Assembly: GCF_049686335.1 (NCBI RefSeq)
Contig: NZ_JBAVHX010000010.1
Location: forward strand, 558,001 to 622,000
DNA: 64,000 nt
Direction: 5' to 3'
From: Buttiauxella sp049686335
GTDB lineage: Bacteria > Pseudomonadota > Gammaproteobacteria > Enterobacterales > Enterobacteriaceae
The notes under the pieces were generated by a model. It saw only the letters and a program-made list of their open reading frames with translations. It was not told where the DNA came from and searched no databases. Both the position numbers and the translations under genes were made by a program. Shown here piece by piece: positions 1 through 9,695 of this stretch. How positions within the stretch are numbered: position 1 is the first letter of the stretch; every line of letters starts with the position of its first letter.

Positions 1-1
1 A

Positions 2-2536
2 GGTAAGACCCGCATCGCTGAATTGTCTATTCTGAGATGTTTAGCCGGTGGGCGGCGTGCCATTGTCGTGACCCCGCTTCGCGCTCTATCAGCGCAAACC
101 GAAGCCACACTTCAGCGTACCTTCGGGCCTCTCGGCAAGACCATTTCTGCCCTTTATGGCAGCATCGGGGTGTCCGGCTTCGACGAAGATGCCATCCGCG
201 GGCGTGATATTGTTGTCGCAACCCCAGAGAAGCTCGATTTCGCCTTGAGGAACGATCCGTCACTGCTCGACGATGTGGGCTTGCTCGTTTTCGATGAGGG
301 CCATATGATTGGTTCAGGTGAGCGCGAAGTTCGTTACGAGGTTCAGATTCAGCGCCTCTTACGTCGTCAGGACGCAGATCAACGCCGCATAGTCTGTCTA
401 TCGGCAATTCTTCCGGACGGAGATCAAATGGAAGACTTCTCGGCGTGGCTACGGCGCGATCAACCGGGAGGTCCCATTAAGAACGATTGGCGCCCGACGC
501 GTTTGCGGTTCGGCGAGGTCACCTGGAATTCGCCGACAGCGCGCCTAAATCTTCGCGTTGGTGAGGAAAGGCCATTTGTGCCCAGATTTCTCACTGGTGC
601 GGCACCGCCGCTGTTCGTACCACCGAAGAAGCGTCGCAATCGACTCTTTCCGGACAATCAGCAGGAGTTGAGCCTTGCAACCGCATGGCGTCTAGTCAGA
701 GATGGTCAGACAGTGTTGATCTATTGCCCAGAGCGCCGCAGCGTCGAACCATTTGCCAAGGTCATCGTTGACTTACATTCGCGCGGTGCACTCGAGTCTT
801 TGCTAACAGTCGAATTGACCACTTTGCAGATCGCTATTGCACTCGGTGAGGAATGGCTTGGGACAGACAGCTATATTCTGAAATGCCTTCGGCTTGGTGT
901 GGCTCTTCACCATGGTGCCTTGCCGACAGCTTATCGCAAGGAAATCGAGCGCCTTCTGCGAGAAGGTATACTCAAGGTCACGATCTCATCGCCGACTCTG
1001 GCGCAGGGACTCAATCTCTCGGCGACAGCGGTCGTCATGCATTCGCTCTACCGGCACGGTGAAATGATCAAGGTTTCGGAATTCAAGAATGTCATCGGCC
1101 GCGCAGGCCGTGCTTATATTGATGTAGAAGGCCTTGTTCTCTATCCCATCTTTGAAGATGTGAATAATAGGAAGCACAACAAATGGGTCAATCTGATAGA
1201 AGACCACGGTGCTCGTGAGATGGAAAGCGGGCTCATCCAGCTCATCTTCTCGCTGCTGAGCCGCATGCACTCCCACATTGGCGGTAATCTCGACCATTTG
1301 ATCGACTATGTTGTCAATAATGCTGCTGCATGGGTCTTCCCAGAGGTTGCCGGTGAAAAGGTTGATGAGCGAGAGCAGGCGCTGAAAGAGTGGGATCGCC
1401 ATATGGCGACACTAGATACCGCCATTCTCAGTCTCATTGGTGAGGCCGATGTACCCGATGATCAGATCGAGACCGCTCTCGACAGTATTCTCCAATCTTC
1501 ACTCTGGCAACGCCGCCTGCTGCGTGTTAACGACGAATCACGGGCTGCCTATCGCACCGCGCTGTTTACTCGGAGCCGTTATATCTGGGCGAATTCGACT
1601 GCCGTCACACGGCGTGGCTATTTTCTGGCTGGGCTTGGTCTTGAAGCTGGACGTGCGCTGGATGTAATTGCACCGGAGGCGAACAATCTTCTCATGCAAG
1701 CTAATGCAGCCTTGGTTGTATCAGATCATGAGGCTGCAATCACTGCGATCACAGATATCGCCGAACGCGTGTTCACCTTTTATCCGTTTGAACCAGACAC
1801 ACTCCCGGCGAATTGGCGTGAAATCCTCAGAGGTTGGCTGCTTGGGCATCCCTTGGCAATGATGATCGCCGGAGAGGAGGTAGACGCATTGCAATTTATT
1901 GAGGGCGGTCTGGGCTATCGTCTTCCTTGGGCTATGGAGGCGTTGCGGGTACGTGCCGCCGCCAACGGTGATACCGTTGGCATGCCTGCACTAGCGTTGG
2001 AAGACTATGAACTCGGCCTTGCTGTTCCAGCTGTCGAAACGGGGACGATGAACTGCTCAGCCTCAATACTGATCCAGGCGGGTTTTAATTCACGACTGGC
2101 GGCCATCAAAGCCGTCACCGATACGGCTGCTAACTTCACGAACGGGGTGGAATTGCGCGATTGGTTGCGTTCACCTGGTCTCGCTGTCTATTCGGCACAA
2201 CCAAACTGGCCAACGGCCGAAGCTCGGACTATATGGCTCGAATTCATCCAGGAATTTGCTCCGTCAGACAACCTTTCTTGGGCGCGGCGAGATTATCTTG
2301 GAAACGTCAATTGGTTCGATGTTCCGGCGCCTTCCGGAACTCCAGTCGGTCTCTTTCATTGGAACGGACAACCGCTAGTGCTTGCACCAGATGGGCACGC
2401 GATTGGTCTGCTACAACACCCTCTTAACCTTAATCGGCGAGGTCTTGTGCGAGCGACGGTCGCTATGAATAACGGCCAGATCAATCTGAGCTATCTCGGC
2501 CCTGATGATTTGTGGGTAGTTGCGAAGCCACATTAA
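2..2536 (+). CDS. Ski2-like DExH-box helicase, 5' end outside window
   Basis: Superfamily 2 helicase, partial at the left edge. The reading frame is already open at base 2 and reads GKTRIAEL, the second half of a Walker A motif, so the true start lies upstream and the TTG at 23 is not the start. Motif II is DEGH (nt 293-304). The stretch with HHGALP, TLAQGLN and GRAGR (nt 1097-1111) matches motifs IV-VI of Ski2-like helicases. About 400 residues follow the motor without a motif I recognise. Ski2-like helicases of this size occur in anti-phage systems (HamB of Hachiman, for example) and in DNA or RNA repair. The setting next to an IS remnant and recombinases favours an accessory or defence role, but the partner gene would lie outside the window. 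Confidence 0.8.
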   Translation, partial: GKTRIAELSILRCLAGGRRAIVVTPLRALSAQTEATLQRTFGPLGKTISALYGSIGVSGFDEDAIRGRDIVVATPEKLDFALRNDPSLLDDVGLLVFDEGHMIGSGEREVRYEVQIQRLLRRQDADQRRIVCLSAILPDGDQMEDFSAWLRRDQPGGPIKNDWRPTRLRFGEVTWNSPTARLNLRVGEERPFVPRFLTGAAPPLFVPPKKRRNRLFPDNQQELSLATAWRLVRDGQTVLIYCPERRSVEPFAKVIVDLHSRGALESLLTVELTTLQIAIALGEEWLGTDSYILKCLRLGVALHHGALPTAYRKEIERLLREGILKVTISSPTLAQGLNLSATAVVMHSLYRHGEMIKVSEFKNVIGRAGRAYIDVEGLVLYPIFEDVNNRKHNKWVNLIEDHGAREMESGLIQLIFSLLSRMHSHIGGNLDHLIDYVVNNAAAWVFPEVAGEKVDEREQALKEWDRHMATLDTAILSLIGEADVPDDQIETALDSILQSSLWQRRLLRVNDESRAAYRTALFTRSRYIWANSTAVTRRGYFLAGLGLEAGRALDVIAPEANNLLMQANAALVVSDHEAAITAITDIAERVFTFYPFEPDTLPANWREILRGWLLGHPLAMMIAGEEVDALQFIEGGLGYRLPWAMEALRVRAAANGDTVGMPALALEDYELGLAVPAVETGTMNCSASILIQAGFNSRLAAIKAVTDTAANFTNGVELRDWLRSPGLAVYSAQPNWPTAEARTIWLEFIQEFAPSDNLSWARRDYLGNVNWFDVPAPSGTPVGLFHWNGQPLVLAPDGHAIGLLQHPLNLNRRGLVRATVAMNNGQINLSYLGPDDLWVVAKPH

Positions 2537-2620
2537 GATAGACTGCTATAAAGGAATTAGCTGGGGATCCCTGTGGTAGAGCACGGTTTTCACCATATGT
2601 TCAAACATGTTAGGATTTAA

Positions 2621-2854
2621 ATTTTAAACCACGCCACCCATAGCCGCGCTATCTTGCCATTTTGCGGCAACTGCTGGGATAATGCGGTGGCCGAATCGTT
2701 CTTCAGTTCGCTGAAAAAAGAACGGATCAGGAAACACATCTATATAACCTGGGATATGGCCCGGGCGTATATCTTCGATTACATTGAAATGTTCTACAAC
2801 TGGGCCCGACGCCACAGTCATCTCGGCGGTGTCAGTCCTGAGGCCTTCGAATAG
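2621..2854 (+). mobile_element. IS3-family transposase remnant (OrfB C-terminus)
   Basis: An open frame without a start encodes the last 65-75 residues of an IS3-family DDE transposase. It has the GNCWDNA..ES motif carrying the catalytic Glu, then YIEMFYN and RRHSHLG, which are typical of the end of OrfB. A TAA at 2618-2620 closes the frame upstream and no DDE Asp residues are present, so this is a dead fragment. It lies between the helicase and the recombinase trio and marks past rearrangement. I could not identify a terminal inverted repeat or the exact IS. Confidence 0.8.
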
Positions 2855-3115
2855 GCCTCGTCGTGAAGACATAATTTATCTACGGGCGTGGGGGCAGCCC
2901 AATGGACCGAGAATTCTGAATACTGACGTGGCGGATAACAGCCATGTGGCGTTCCTTCGAAATTCACGAAAGTTGCATTTACATCGAAATTACAGGAATT
3001 ATGACACACACTTTCTGATTTAAATGTGATGCAATAGGTATGAAGGTTTGATTGAAGAAACGTTTAGATGAGGTCCTAAAGCTTCTTCACCCATCGTTTT
3101 GCATACGGGCAACTA
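2855..3115. other. Intergenic junction, no gene seen
   Basis: This stretch lies between the IS3 remnant and the 3' end of the third recombinase. I see no convincing gene, terminator or IS end. It may contain the left junction of one of the elements, but no target duplication could be recognised by eye. Confidence 0.4.
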
Positions 3116-5683
3116 TCACCAATCTTCCTTCCTTGCCGGTAAATCAAACTCTTTATTATTTCTCTCTATACGTTTCTGTTCGATAAAGAACAGATCAGCC
3201 AGGGTTTTAGGGGTTTTACCAATTAGCATTTGCTCATTAATTAGCTTAATAATCCGACATAATGGGTTATTCTGATCATCAGAAATCAGGGAAACCAGTT
3301 TTTTCTCGCCCTGAGCCTTAATAGCATCAGTTTCAAGAGCCTCAAGCACAATAAGAGCTTCTTCCTGTTCTTTTAAAGCCAGCATGAAGCGTGGATTTGC
3401 TTCAGTCAGCTTACGGAGTTGAATGATTTCTTCTCGCTTGCTTGATAAACGCCGTGATGCTTCCTCCGCTTCACCAAGACGTCCTGTAAGAGAGAAGTAG
3501 CCACAAGGCAGGCCAGACTGACACTTAAGCGCATAAGGGCAACCCCAGCGAACTACGTCCCTCGTACAGGCTCCAAATCCAAGAGGATGTAGTTTTGCAT
3601 GGCGTTCCAGCAGCGACTTCGCTTTATCAGCCAATTTTTGTTGTACTAACTTGTCATGCGCACGTTTGAGTTCAGGCAGGAAATTATCAGACATTGTGCC
3701 AGCTATATAGTCAGCAACCTCAGCAGTTGTTTCACCAAAAGTCTGCATGTTCTGCTTTAGGTTATGTTCTATGTTGAACTCAGGATTTATCATTAGTGAG
3801 GTTGTTAATTTAACGTTTGCAACACCTGTATTTTTTACCGTCTTAGAAGACCGTGATAGAGCTGCCATTCTGCGGCTAACCTCAGTTCTGGGGGAGGGTA
3901 GGTTGACCGGAATGCAGGGCTTCTGCTGCGGAGTAAAGAGTGATAGCTGGAAACTCTTCGTGAGAGCTTGATTGTTCTCATTATAAGCCTTTTCCAGCAT
4001 ATTGATTGCTAGAGAAGCGGTCTGGTAGGACTGTGATTCGGCCTGATGCTGATAGTGTTTATTCTGGGTGATATCAACACGCCCCATTAGGATGGCCTGA
4101 ATATGATCCGTCACTCCAGCGATTGCCAAGAATGTATTTATGTTATGTCTTGGCACATGCTTTTTGATAATGACACGGGACCCATCATCTTCAAAAAGAT
4201 TAAAGTGATCAAAGATAGATTTTCGGTTTTGTGTTCCGCCTAACCACGCCTCTATTGAATTTTCATCAAGTGGAAAAATATGTTGCAATGAAACAAAATC
4301 TTTACCAATTCCAAATGCACCTTCCGGCATGATGAACATCAGGTCTTCATAATTGAAGTGTTCCCAGTCACCATTGTTTTTGGCTGAAATTATGCACTGG
4401 TGCCCAGGCTCGAAGTTTTTTGCTTGAGCGTAACGCTGATAGACATAATCATTCAACTGTTCTTTAGTGAAGTACCAGCTGTTCTTCTGTTTATGAACGG
4501 GTATTACCTTAGGTTTATGTCCACTAAAGTTCGCAATGGAATTCCGAATACTCTTTCCAAGATCATTCCTAGAGCCACCAGAACCACTAAACATGATGTC
4601 TTCAAGATAATTTTGTTCAATCCATTCATCAGGATAATCAGCGATCTTATCTGGGAGCAGGTTAGTGAAATTAGAATCTCTGAAGCCCTGAATCGTTTTA
4701 CGAAACCCCAAGGTCAATTCTTGAACAGATTTATAAATCATCTCAACGACAGAATAAGTGCTTGGCGCCAGCCAATGGATCCGCCATCCAGCCTTTTTCG
4801 CACCAAGATACTCAATACCCAACCTGTAAGTAGGCCAGTCTTGATCTATTGCGTGCTGACGTTTTTCTTTATCCGTGATTTCTCGCTTAACCAAAGAAGT
4901 CATTTTCAGCAACATTATTTCTTGGAAACGGAAACCGCAAATAATTGTGAGTAATAGCATATTGTAAAAGATACGCTGATAACTATTCTCAGCTAAAGCG
5001 ATCAACTCAATAACACACATAAATGCACGGATTGATATGAGTCTTTCATCATCAGTTTGCTCAGGGGTGGCTTCTTGCGCTTTCTTCCTTTCTTTAGTGC
5101 TGTTAGAACCATTTCGACAAGGATACTTATTTTTGACTTCAATATTAACTAAGAAAAGATCATATTGACGTAGTAAAGCAATGGCCTTTACTGCAATATC
5201 GCAATAGTCACTGACATTATCAGGACTGTCAGAATTCTCATGATGCCGCTCCATCGCTGCATGAATAATATCGGAAGTCAGATACATTGGGTGCGTTTGA
5301 CTTGTTTTTTTTACCATTTCCCAATACCAGCGCTTCATCACCTGTAATGGTTTATCTAGTGTAGAACCTGATGGTAATCCGCCAGTGATACACACCAGAT
5401 GCATGTGATAAGCTCGCATAAAATCCTGAAACTCCGAAGAAATATTCATTTGTGAGAGCCCCTTAACACGACTAGAAACTTCGTCCCACTTAAAGCCGCG
5501 ATCTTTTGTTTCTTTAAGCCATGCAACACCTTTCTCACCAAAATGCCAGGAACCGGCATTCCACTCCAATTGCCCAACAGCATTGTAGGCAACAAGACGC
5601 TCTTCAAATTTTGCTTTATATTTCTCTATATAAATAAGAAGATTATCCGCCTGTTTATTAAGTATTGTTATTTGCGTAGTCAT
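3116..5683 (-). CDS. Large tyrosine recombinase, third of trio
   Basis: An 855-residue protein with a tyrosine-recombinase core in its middle: R252 in GFRFQE, H509-x-x-R512 in KHVPRHN, and the candidate nucleophile Y544 in NKHYQH. The usual box III His/Trp position is an Arg (MGR, R535). A long C-terminal extension carries a four-Cys cluster (C707, C716, C722, C728), suggesting zinc binding, followed by a charged, probably coiled-coil stretch. It begins 3 nt after the preceding recombinase ends, so the two are probably translated together. Sets of three recombinases in a row are known from Tn554-type and recombinase-in-trio elements. This member is much longer than classical TnpC. Lower GC than its neighbours agrees with horizontal transfer. 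Confidence 0.75.
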   Translation of the reverse strand: MTTQITILNKQADNLLIYIEKYKAKFEERLVAYNAVGQLEWNAGSWHFGEKGVAWLKETKDRGFKWDEVSSRVKGLSQMNISSEFQDFMRAYHMHLVCITGGLPSGSTLDKPLQVMKRWYWEMVKKTSQTHPMYLTSDIIHAAMERHHENSDSPDNVSDYCDIAVKAIALLRQYDLFLVNIEVKNKYPCRNGSNSTKERKKAQEATPEQTDDERLISIRAFMCVIELIALAENSYQRIFYNMLLLTIICGFRFQEIMLLKMTSLVKREITDKEKRQHAIDQDWPTYRLGIEYLGAKKAGWRIHWLAPSTYSVVEMIYKSVQELTLGFRKTIQGFRDSNFTNLLPDKIADYPDEWIEQNYLEDIMFSGSGGSRNDLGKSIRNSIANFSGHKPKVIPVHKQKNSWYFTKEQLNDYVYQRYAQAKNFEPGHQCIISAKNNGDWEHFNYEDLMFIMPEGAFGIGKDFVSLQHIFPLDENSIEAWLGGTQNRKSIFDHFNLFEDDGSRVIIKKHVPRHNINTFLAIAGVTDHIQAILMGRVDITQNKHYQHQAESQSYQTASLAINMLEKAYNENNQALTKSFQLSLFTPQQKPCIPVNLPSPRTEVSRRMAALSRSSKTVKNTGVANVKLTTSLMINPEFNIEHNLKQNMQTFGETTAEVADYIAGTMSDNFLPELKRAHDKLVQQKLADKAKSLLERHAKLHPLGFGACTRDVVRWGCPYALKCQSGLPCGYFSLTGRLGEAEEASRRLSSKREEIIQLRKLTEANPRFMLALKEQEEALIVLEALETDAIKAQGEKKLVSLISDDQNNPLCRIIKLINEQMLIGKTPKTLADLFFIEQKRIERNNKEFDLPARKEDW

Positions 5684-5686
5684 CGT

Positions 5687-7357
5687 TTAAATAGCCCTCC
5701 GGACGTTTGCCATTTCAATGCGAGCCATAACCTGATTTACATGCTGTTTCAGCCGCACTAATTCCTTGAGAAGTGGATGATTTAAAACGCCAGCATCATC
5801 GGCAACATCACGGACATTTTGGATTTCATCATTCAGAGAAAGAAATACTTTTTTATGGTTTCCATCTATAAATGGTTTGAAATACAGGCAACCGTAACAT
5901 CCACGACCCTGTGCAAAGGGGCACATGTCTTCTTCATAATTACATCCACCGAGATGGTAATGAAGTTGCCCACCAATTGACCCTGCAACATTGCGGCCTT
6001 CCCATTCGCTGCTGTGAACCAAATTCCCAGTCAACATGAGTGCCATCATGTTCTTAAACACAGGGTTGCGACCCAAAGCTGCCTCACGAATATCAGCCAT
6101 CTCAGGGGTGGCTGCAATGTATCGATCTGCAACAACATAAGAGGATTGACCCAATATATAAGCTATCTCAGGAGCACTGGCACCACTCATTGCCATTGAG
6201 TGACCAACATTGTGACGAAAGAGGCTTGCGGTATATACAGGTAGTTGATAATCATCGTTTTTTACTGCCTCCTGAATCTCCTGTGGTGAAAATCTGAAAA
6301 GCATTTTCTTTAATGACGCTTCCACCATCTTCATTGAAGATACTATGATGGAAAACATTGGGTCGGTATCACCAATTCCAACTAGGTACTTATACAGTAA
6401 GATTAACTTTCCAAGTTCTTCCGGAATTGCAACTCGAACTCGATCGATAGTTAGTTTTGACTTTTTGGCATATGGCACAAGTACTGAATAACGCATCCCG
6501 TACTTATTCTCGGTATCAACGATAAAATCGCCTCCGGAAAGTTTACCGATCTGTACAGGTCTGGCCCCAATGTAATATACAATGCCAATAATAATGCAGT
6601 CCCGTAATGTATCAATTTTAATAGTTTTCTTTACAGTTTCCAGATGAATGTTTTTATTTTCTTCAACATCAATTTTTGGACATAGTTTAGATGCCCAACG
6701 TTGAATGCCATTTTCTATCATTAGGCATACTTCTTCTGGTATAACGAGGTCTAGGTTTTGGTAGCGAGCCCAGTTATTGTTCCTAGGGCGTGGCACTTCC
6801 AGCAATAGATCTTCCAGCTCATTACTGTCATCCTTACTTTCGAAGAATCCACTACGATCAAGTTTTCGTAACGCATAGAGGGTGTAATAGAACTGACTGC
6901 TGTCTGAGTGATTTCGCTCAGTCTTCGCAACCAGCATTTGCATTTTTTCAATAAGGCTTTCGCGAGTGATAACCTCAATTTGTTTGAAAGTTGTTGCGAC
7001 AAACTGAGCAAATTTATCAGCAATACTTGCCGAGTTCTCATTAATGTACGCGATCGTTAAGTATTTCAAGAGCTTGAGTGAAACTGGTGATAAATCACAA
7101 AAGTATTTACCAGTTGAGAATAATATAGCCACATTATTACCTGAGAATCTGTATCGCCAATCATCATGTAGATATAAATATCGGTCATCAAATTCTGTTG
7201 CATTTATTAAAAACAATCGTGTAGGGAACTGAATATTTTCAATCCATTCAAGTTGTTCTTTTTTAAAGTGAAGGGGAGAAATTTTAAATAAATCGCCCCC
7301 GGTGATATCGCTCTCAGTTGAATAGATCTTTGAATGTGAATTCTTCGTCATAAACAT
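5687..7357 (-). CDS. Tyrosine recombinase, second of trio
   Basis: A 556-residue member of the recombinase trio. R266 lies in GARPVQIGKL. Box II reads SLFRHN (R381), with Ser where the HxxR histidine is expected. Box III is LGQSS (Gln404), followed by the presumed nucleophile Tyr413 in ADRYIA. A C-terminal cluster C472/C479/C487/C490 has the same CPFA..C..C layout as the cluster in the third recombinase, so the two probably share a zinc-binding tail. Its start overlaps the end of the first recombinase by about 44 nt; ATG at 7357 or 7351 are both possible. Integrase fold is clear; whether it cleaves DNA alone is uncertain because two conserved positions differ. Confidence 0.75.
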   Translation of the reverse strand: MFMTKNSHSKIYSTESDITGGDLFKISPLHFKKEQLEWIENIQFPTRLFLINATEFDDRYLYLHDDWRYRFSGNNVAILFSTGKYFCDLSPVSLKLLKYLTIAYINENSASIADKFAQFVATTFKQIEVITRESLIEKMQMLVAKTERNHSDSSQFYYTLYALRKLDRSGFFESKDDSNELEDLLLEVPRPRNNNWARYQNLDLVIPEEVCLMIENGIQRWASKLCPKIDVEENKNIHLETVKKTIKIDTLRDCIIIGIVYYIGARPVQIGKLSGGDFIVDTENKYGMRYSVLVPYAKKSKLTIDRVRVAIPEELGKLILLYKYLVGIGDTDPMFSIIVSSMKMVEASLKKMLFRFSPQEIQEAVKNDDYQLPVYTASLFRHNVGHSMAMSGASAPEIAYILGQSSYVVADRYIAATPEMADIREAALGRNPVFKNMMALMLTGNLVHSSEWEGRNVAGSIGGQLHYHLGGCNYEEDMCPFAQGRGCYGCLYFKPFIDGNHKKVFLSLNDEIQNVRDVADDAGVLNHPLLKELVRLKQHVNQVMARIEMANVRRAI

Positions 7358-8837
7358 TATCTTCTAGCAAGTTGTAGGTTTTTGTTTGCGAAATGTTTGT
7401 TCCTGGGGAAGCTAAATGCATATCTGAATGTTTCGTACGTTTATAGTTGCTCTGGTTACTCACCACTTCAATAAACCGCTTGGCATATCTTAATGGAACT
7501 TTACTGGTCAGTGACCAGCCGCCTAAAGCACGAAGTTGTTCAATAGCTGGTTCGAGTACTCCATTCATCCTTGCTCGAATACCATAGTCTTGCGCCAGTA
7601 TTAGTGATTCACTCAGGAGACTATTGTAAATAAACTCAAGAGTGATGTTAGCCCAAGTATGTCGCCCAACGTGTGGTGTTATATTAACCATATTATTAAT
7701 AATCTTATTACTTTCCGCACGATAATGAGGGAATAGGGCAATGAATGCCGGATCAATTTTTTCCTTATAAAATGTTCTAATTGCATCGTAAGTTAATGGA
7801 GTTAACCTACCTGAGCCTTTAATAAAAACAAATTCATGGTCATCAATTTTTTTCTCTTCAAATAATGGGGACCGATATTGCTCCATATAAATGGTAAACA
7901 TAATGAAGTCATCTTCGGTCAGTTCGATTTGTCGCTGTGAATGCTCAGTCTTGAGTGAAGGTTGTTGTTTCCTTGGATCAACTACATCATCTGGTAGATT
8001 TTGTACAATCAGGATGAAACGAATGTTACCTCGTGAGTCTGGAAGGGTTGGCCCCACGCAATCCTTCAACAACAATTGAACTTCACCAACACGTAAGCCA
8101 TAGTTAAACATTAACCGGTGGATAAGGTAGTTACGGTATTGTTGAAATCCTGAATCGAATGGGTTTTGGGGATTAACCACGGCCGTGAATAATTCGCCGG
8201 TCTCGATATCTGAAAATTCAGGAGTGGAGGGGATTAGCATGTTCGTTAGTTCGACACTTTGCTGACTGGTGATACTTTTGTATCGGTGTGCGGGTTCGTT
8301 CCTGGATACTTCAACTCTGTTGAAGACCTTAATTCTGTCAGCGAGATCTCTGTGGTTCGCCTGGTTAATCTGGTGAGCTTCAACAGGTGACATATCCTGG
8401 TATGCCAGATTCATATATCTATAGTTGAGATACTTAAGGAATCGGCCAACGTTTCTGACGTGGTTACCATAGGTGGACTTGTTGGTTCTGGAGAGTGCAG
8501 AATGTAAAAACCCGGTAGAGATTATGTCGGTCTCGTCACTCAGGTGCTGCTTCCCGAGCAGGTAAGTAAAGAAGCCATCAAGCTCCCTAATAAAACAGGA
8601 GATATTGTAGCCAGACCGATAGAAATCGTAGTCAAATGTTCGTTTGTGCTTCTTAAAGTAATAGACGTAAAAGAAACGCAGCGAACACAGAATGTTTTCT
8701 TGAGTCCCCAGATGTTTCTTGCTCAGTTCATTCATTCCATAAATTGTGGCGAACATGACCGGTAGGGTAGTCACATCATCAACTATGAGATGAGTTCTCT
8801 GGTTGTTCCTCGATAAATGTAAGATGGAATATGCCAT
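7314..8837 (-). CDS. Tyrosine recombinase, first of trio
   Basis: A 507-residue site-specific recombinase with a full catalytic set: R249 (YGLRVGE), a likely beta-hairpin Lys near 296, H389-x-x-R392 (PHVGRHTW), W441 (LGGWSL) and Tyr451 (RYAKRF). It is the promoter-proximal gene of the trio and the only one with every canonical residue, so it is the best candidate for the main strand-transfer enzyme. As in Tn554-like elements, one element end would be expected just upstream of it, that is near 8.85-9.05 kb. An inverted repeat at 8925-8945 fits that position. Confidence 0.8.
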   Translation of the reverse strand: MAYSILHLSRNNQRTHLIVDDVTTLPVMFATIYGMNELSKKHLGTQENILCSLRFFYVYYFKKHKRTFDYDFYRSGYNISCFIRELDGFFTYLLGKQHLSDETDIISTGFLHSALSRTNKSTYGNHVRNVGRFLKYLNYRYMNLAYQDMSPVEAHQINQANHRDLADRIKVFNRVEVSRNEPAHRYKSITSQQSVELTNMLIPSTPEFSDIETGELFTAVVNPQNPFDSGFQQYRNYLIHRLMFNYGLRVGEVQLLLKDCVGPTLPDSRGNIRFILIVQNLPDDVVDPRKQQPSLKTEHSQRQIELTEDDFIMFTIYMEQYRSPLFEEKKIDDHEFVFIKGSGRLTPLTYDAIRTFYKEKIDPAFIALFPHYRAESNKIINNMVNITPHVGRHTWANITLEFIYNSLLSESLILAQDYGIRARMNGVLEPAIEQLRALGGWSLTSKVPLRYAKRFIEVVSNQSNYKRTKHSDMHLASPGTNISQTKTYNLLEDNVYDEEFTFKDLFN

Positions 8838-8924
8838 GAACTTAGCGGATGCCCCGTAATTTTTGCGTTATGAAGTCATCGTAAGTCCACAACTAAACTT
8901 TGGCAACTGACTGATTCATCGGTA

Positions 8925-8945
8925 AGTTCCTGAAAGAGAGGAACT
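8925..8945. repeat. Inverted repeat upstream of recombinase trio, candidate core site
   Basis: AGTTCCT (8925-8931) and AGGAACT (8939-8945) form a perfect 7-bp inverted repeat around a 7-bp spacer, about 90 bp upstream of the first recombinase start. Tyrosine-recombinase crossover sites have this layout of inverted arms around a 6-8 bp spacer. It could equally be an operator or a terminator stem. No second copy was found by eye near 2.9-3.1 kb. Confidence 0.35.
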
Positions 8946-9122
8946 CATGAACTTAAGAACAAACCCACCATATTTAACATAATATACATTATGCGCACCA
9001 AGATAAGATAAGGCACAATCCAGTGTTTAATCAGTCTCATTTGTGCTGACCGTTTTCACAGGCAAAAAGGATTTCTTTAAGGTTCGTCGGATACACCGTT
9101 TCTACCGTTTCTGCAAGCAGAT

Positions 9123-9485
9123 TCACCAGGCTTCTGGTTCTCGGAGCATATGCACAATATTTGAGGGGCTCATGATCCAGCCACCCTTAAACCCTTCGGG
9201 CAAGAGTTCGACGCTGTCACAACGGATCACCCCACTTTCTTCAACATGCTTCATGGCTAATGGATAATCGGGTGTGAACAGCTCAAGCCAGATCTCGGCC
9301 TGGCTCAATCCTGGAGCTTCGTCAATCCACAGTCGGTTTGGCCCAAGCACAAAGCCGGTCGCCGGGGGTTTGTCCATAATTTCAGGCAGCCCAATAGTCG
9401 TTCGGTAAAAATCGAGTGTCTGTTGATACTGATGTGGCGGGACTTTCATCGCAATATCAATCCCACCTTTGATTTCAGTTTTCAT
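9123..9485 (-). CDS. VOC (glyoxalase/bleomycin-resistance fold) family protein
   Basis: A 120-residue protein whose opening, GGIDIAMKVP, and following TLDFYRTTIGLPE match the first beta-alpha-beta unit of VOC-superfamily proteins. It ends in NIVHMLREPEAW, as a one-domain VOC protein should. The start is set by an AGAGG about 9 nt upstream of the ATG. It is divergent from the LysR gene, so the LysR protein may control it. The substrate is not predictable; members include glyoxalases, dioxygenases and antibiotic-binding proteins. Confidence 0.7.
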   Translation of the reverse strand: MKTEIKGGIDIAMKVPPHQYQQTLDFYRTTIGLPEIMDKPPATGFVLGPNRLWIDEAPGLSQAEIWLELFTPDYPLAMKHVEESGVIRCDSVELLPEGFKGGWIMSPSNIVHMLREPEAW

Positions 9486-9695
9486 CAGGATTTACCTCTT
9501 TCAGAAATGGTGTGAATGAGTAAGCTTGGTATAAACCAGGAATCTATCAACCCCAGTAGAAACGCCAAAGCTATGCCCGATGAAGAGCAAATGTCTTAAC
9601 TCGGGCGTATCCAGAATCCGATAGACAAATGGCCTCAACCAGAATTATTTTACTAATGTTTATAATGTTACTTCACTTAGAAGCTGAGTTAATAA

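Noticed and set aside
8925..8945. FRT-like site
   Set aside because: The GTTCC/GGAAC arms recall the yeast Flp target, but only seven bases per arm match each other and the recombinases here are unrelated in detail; resemblance is taken as chance.
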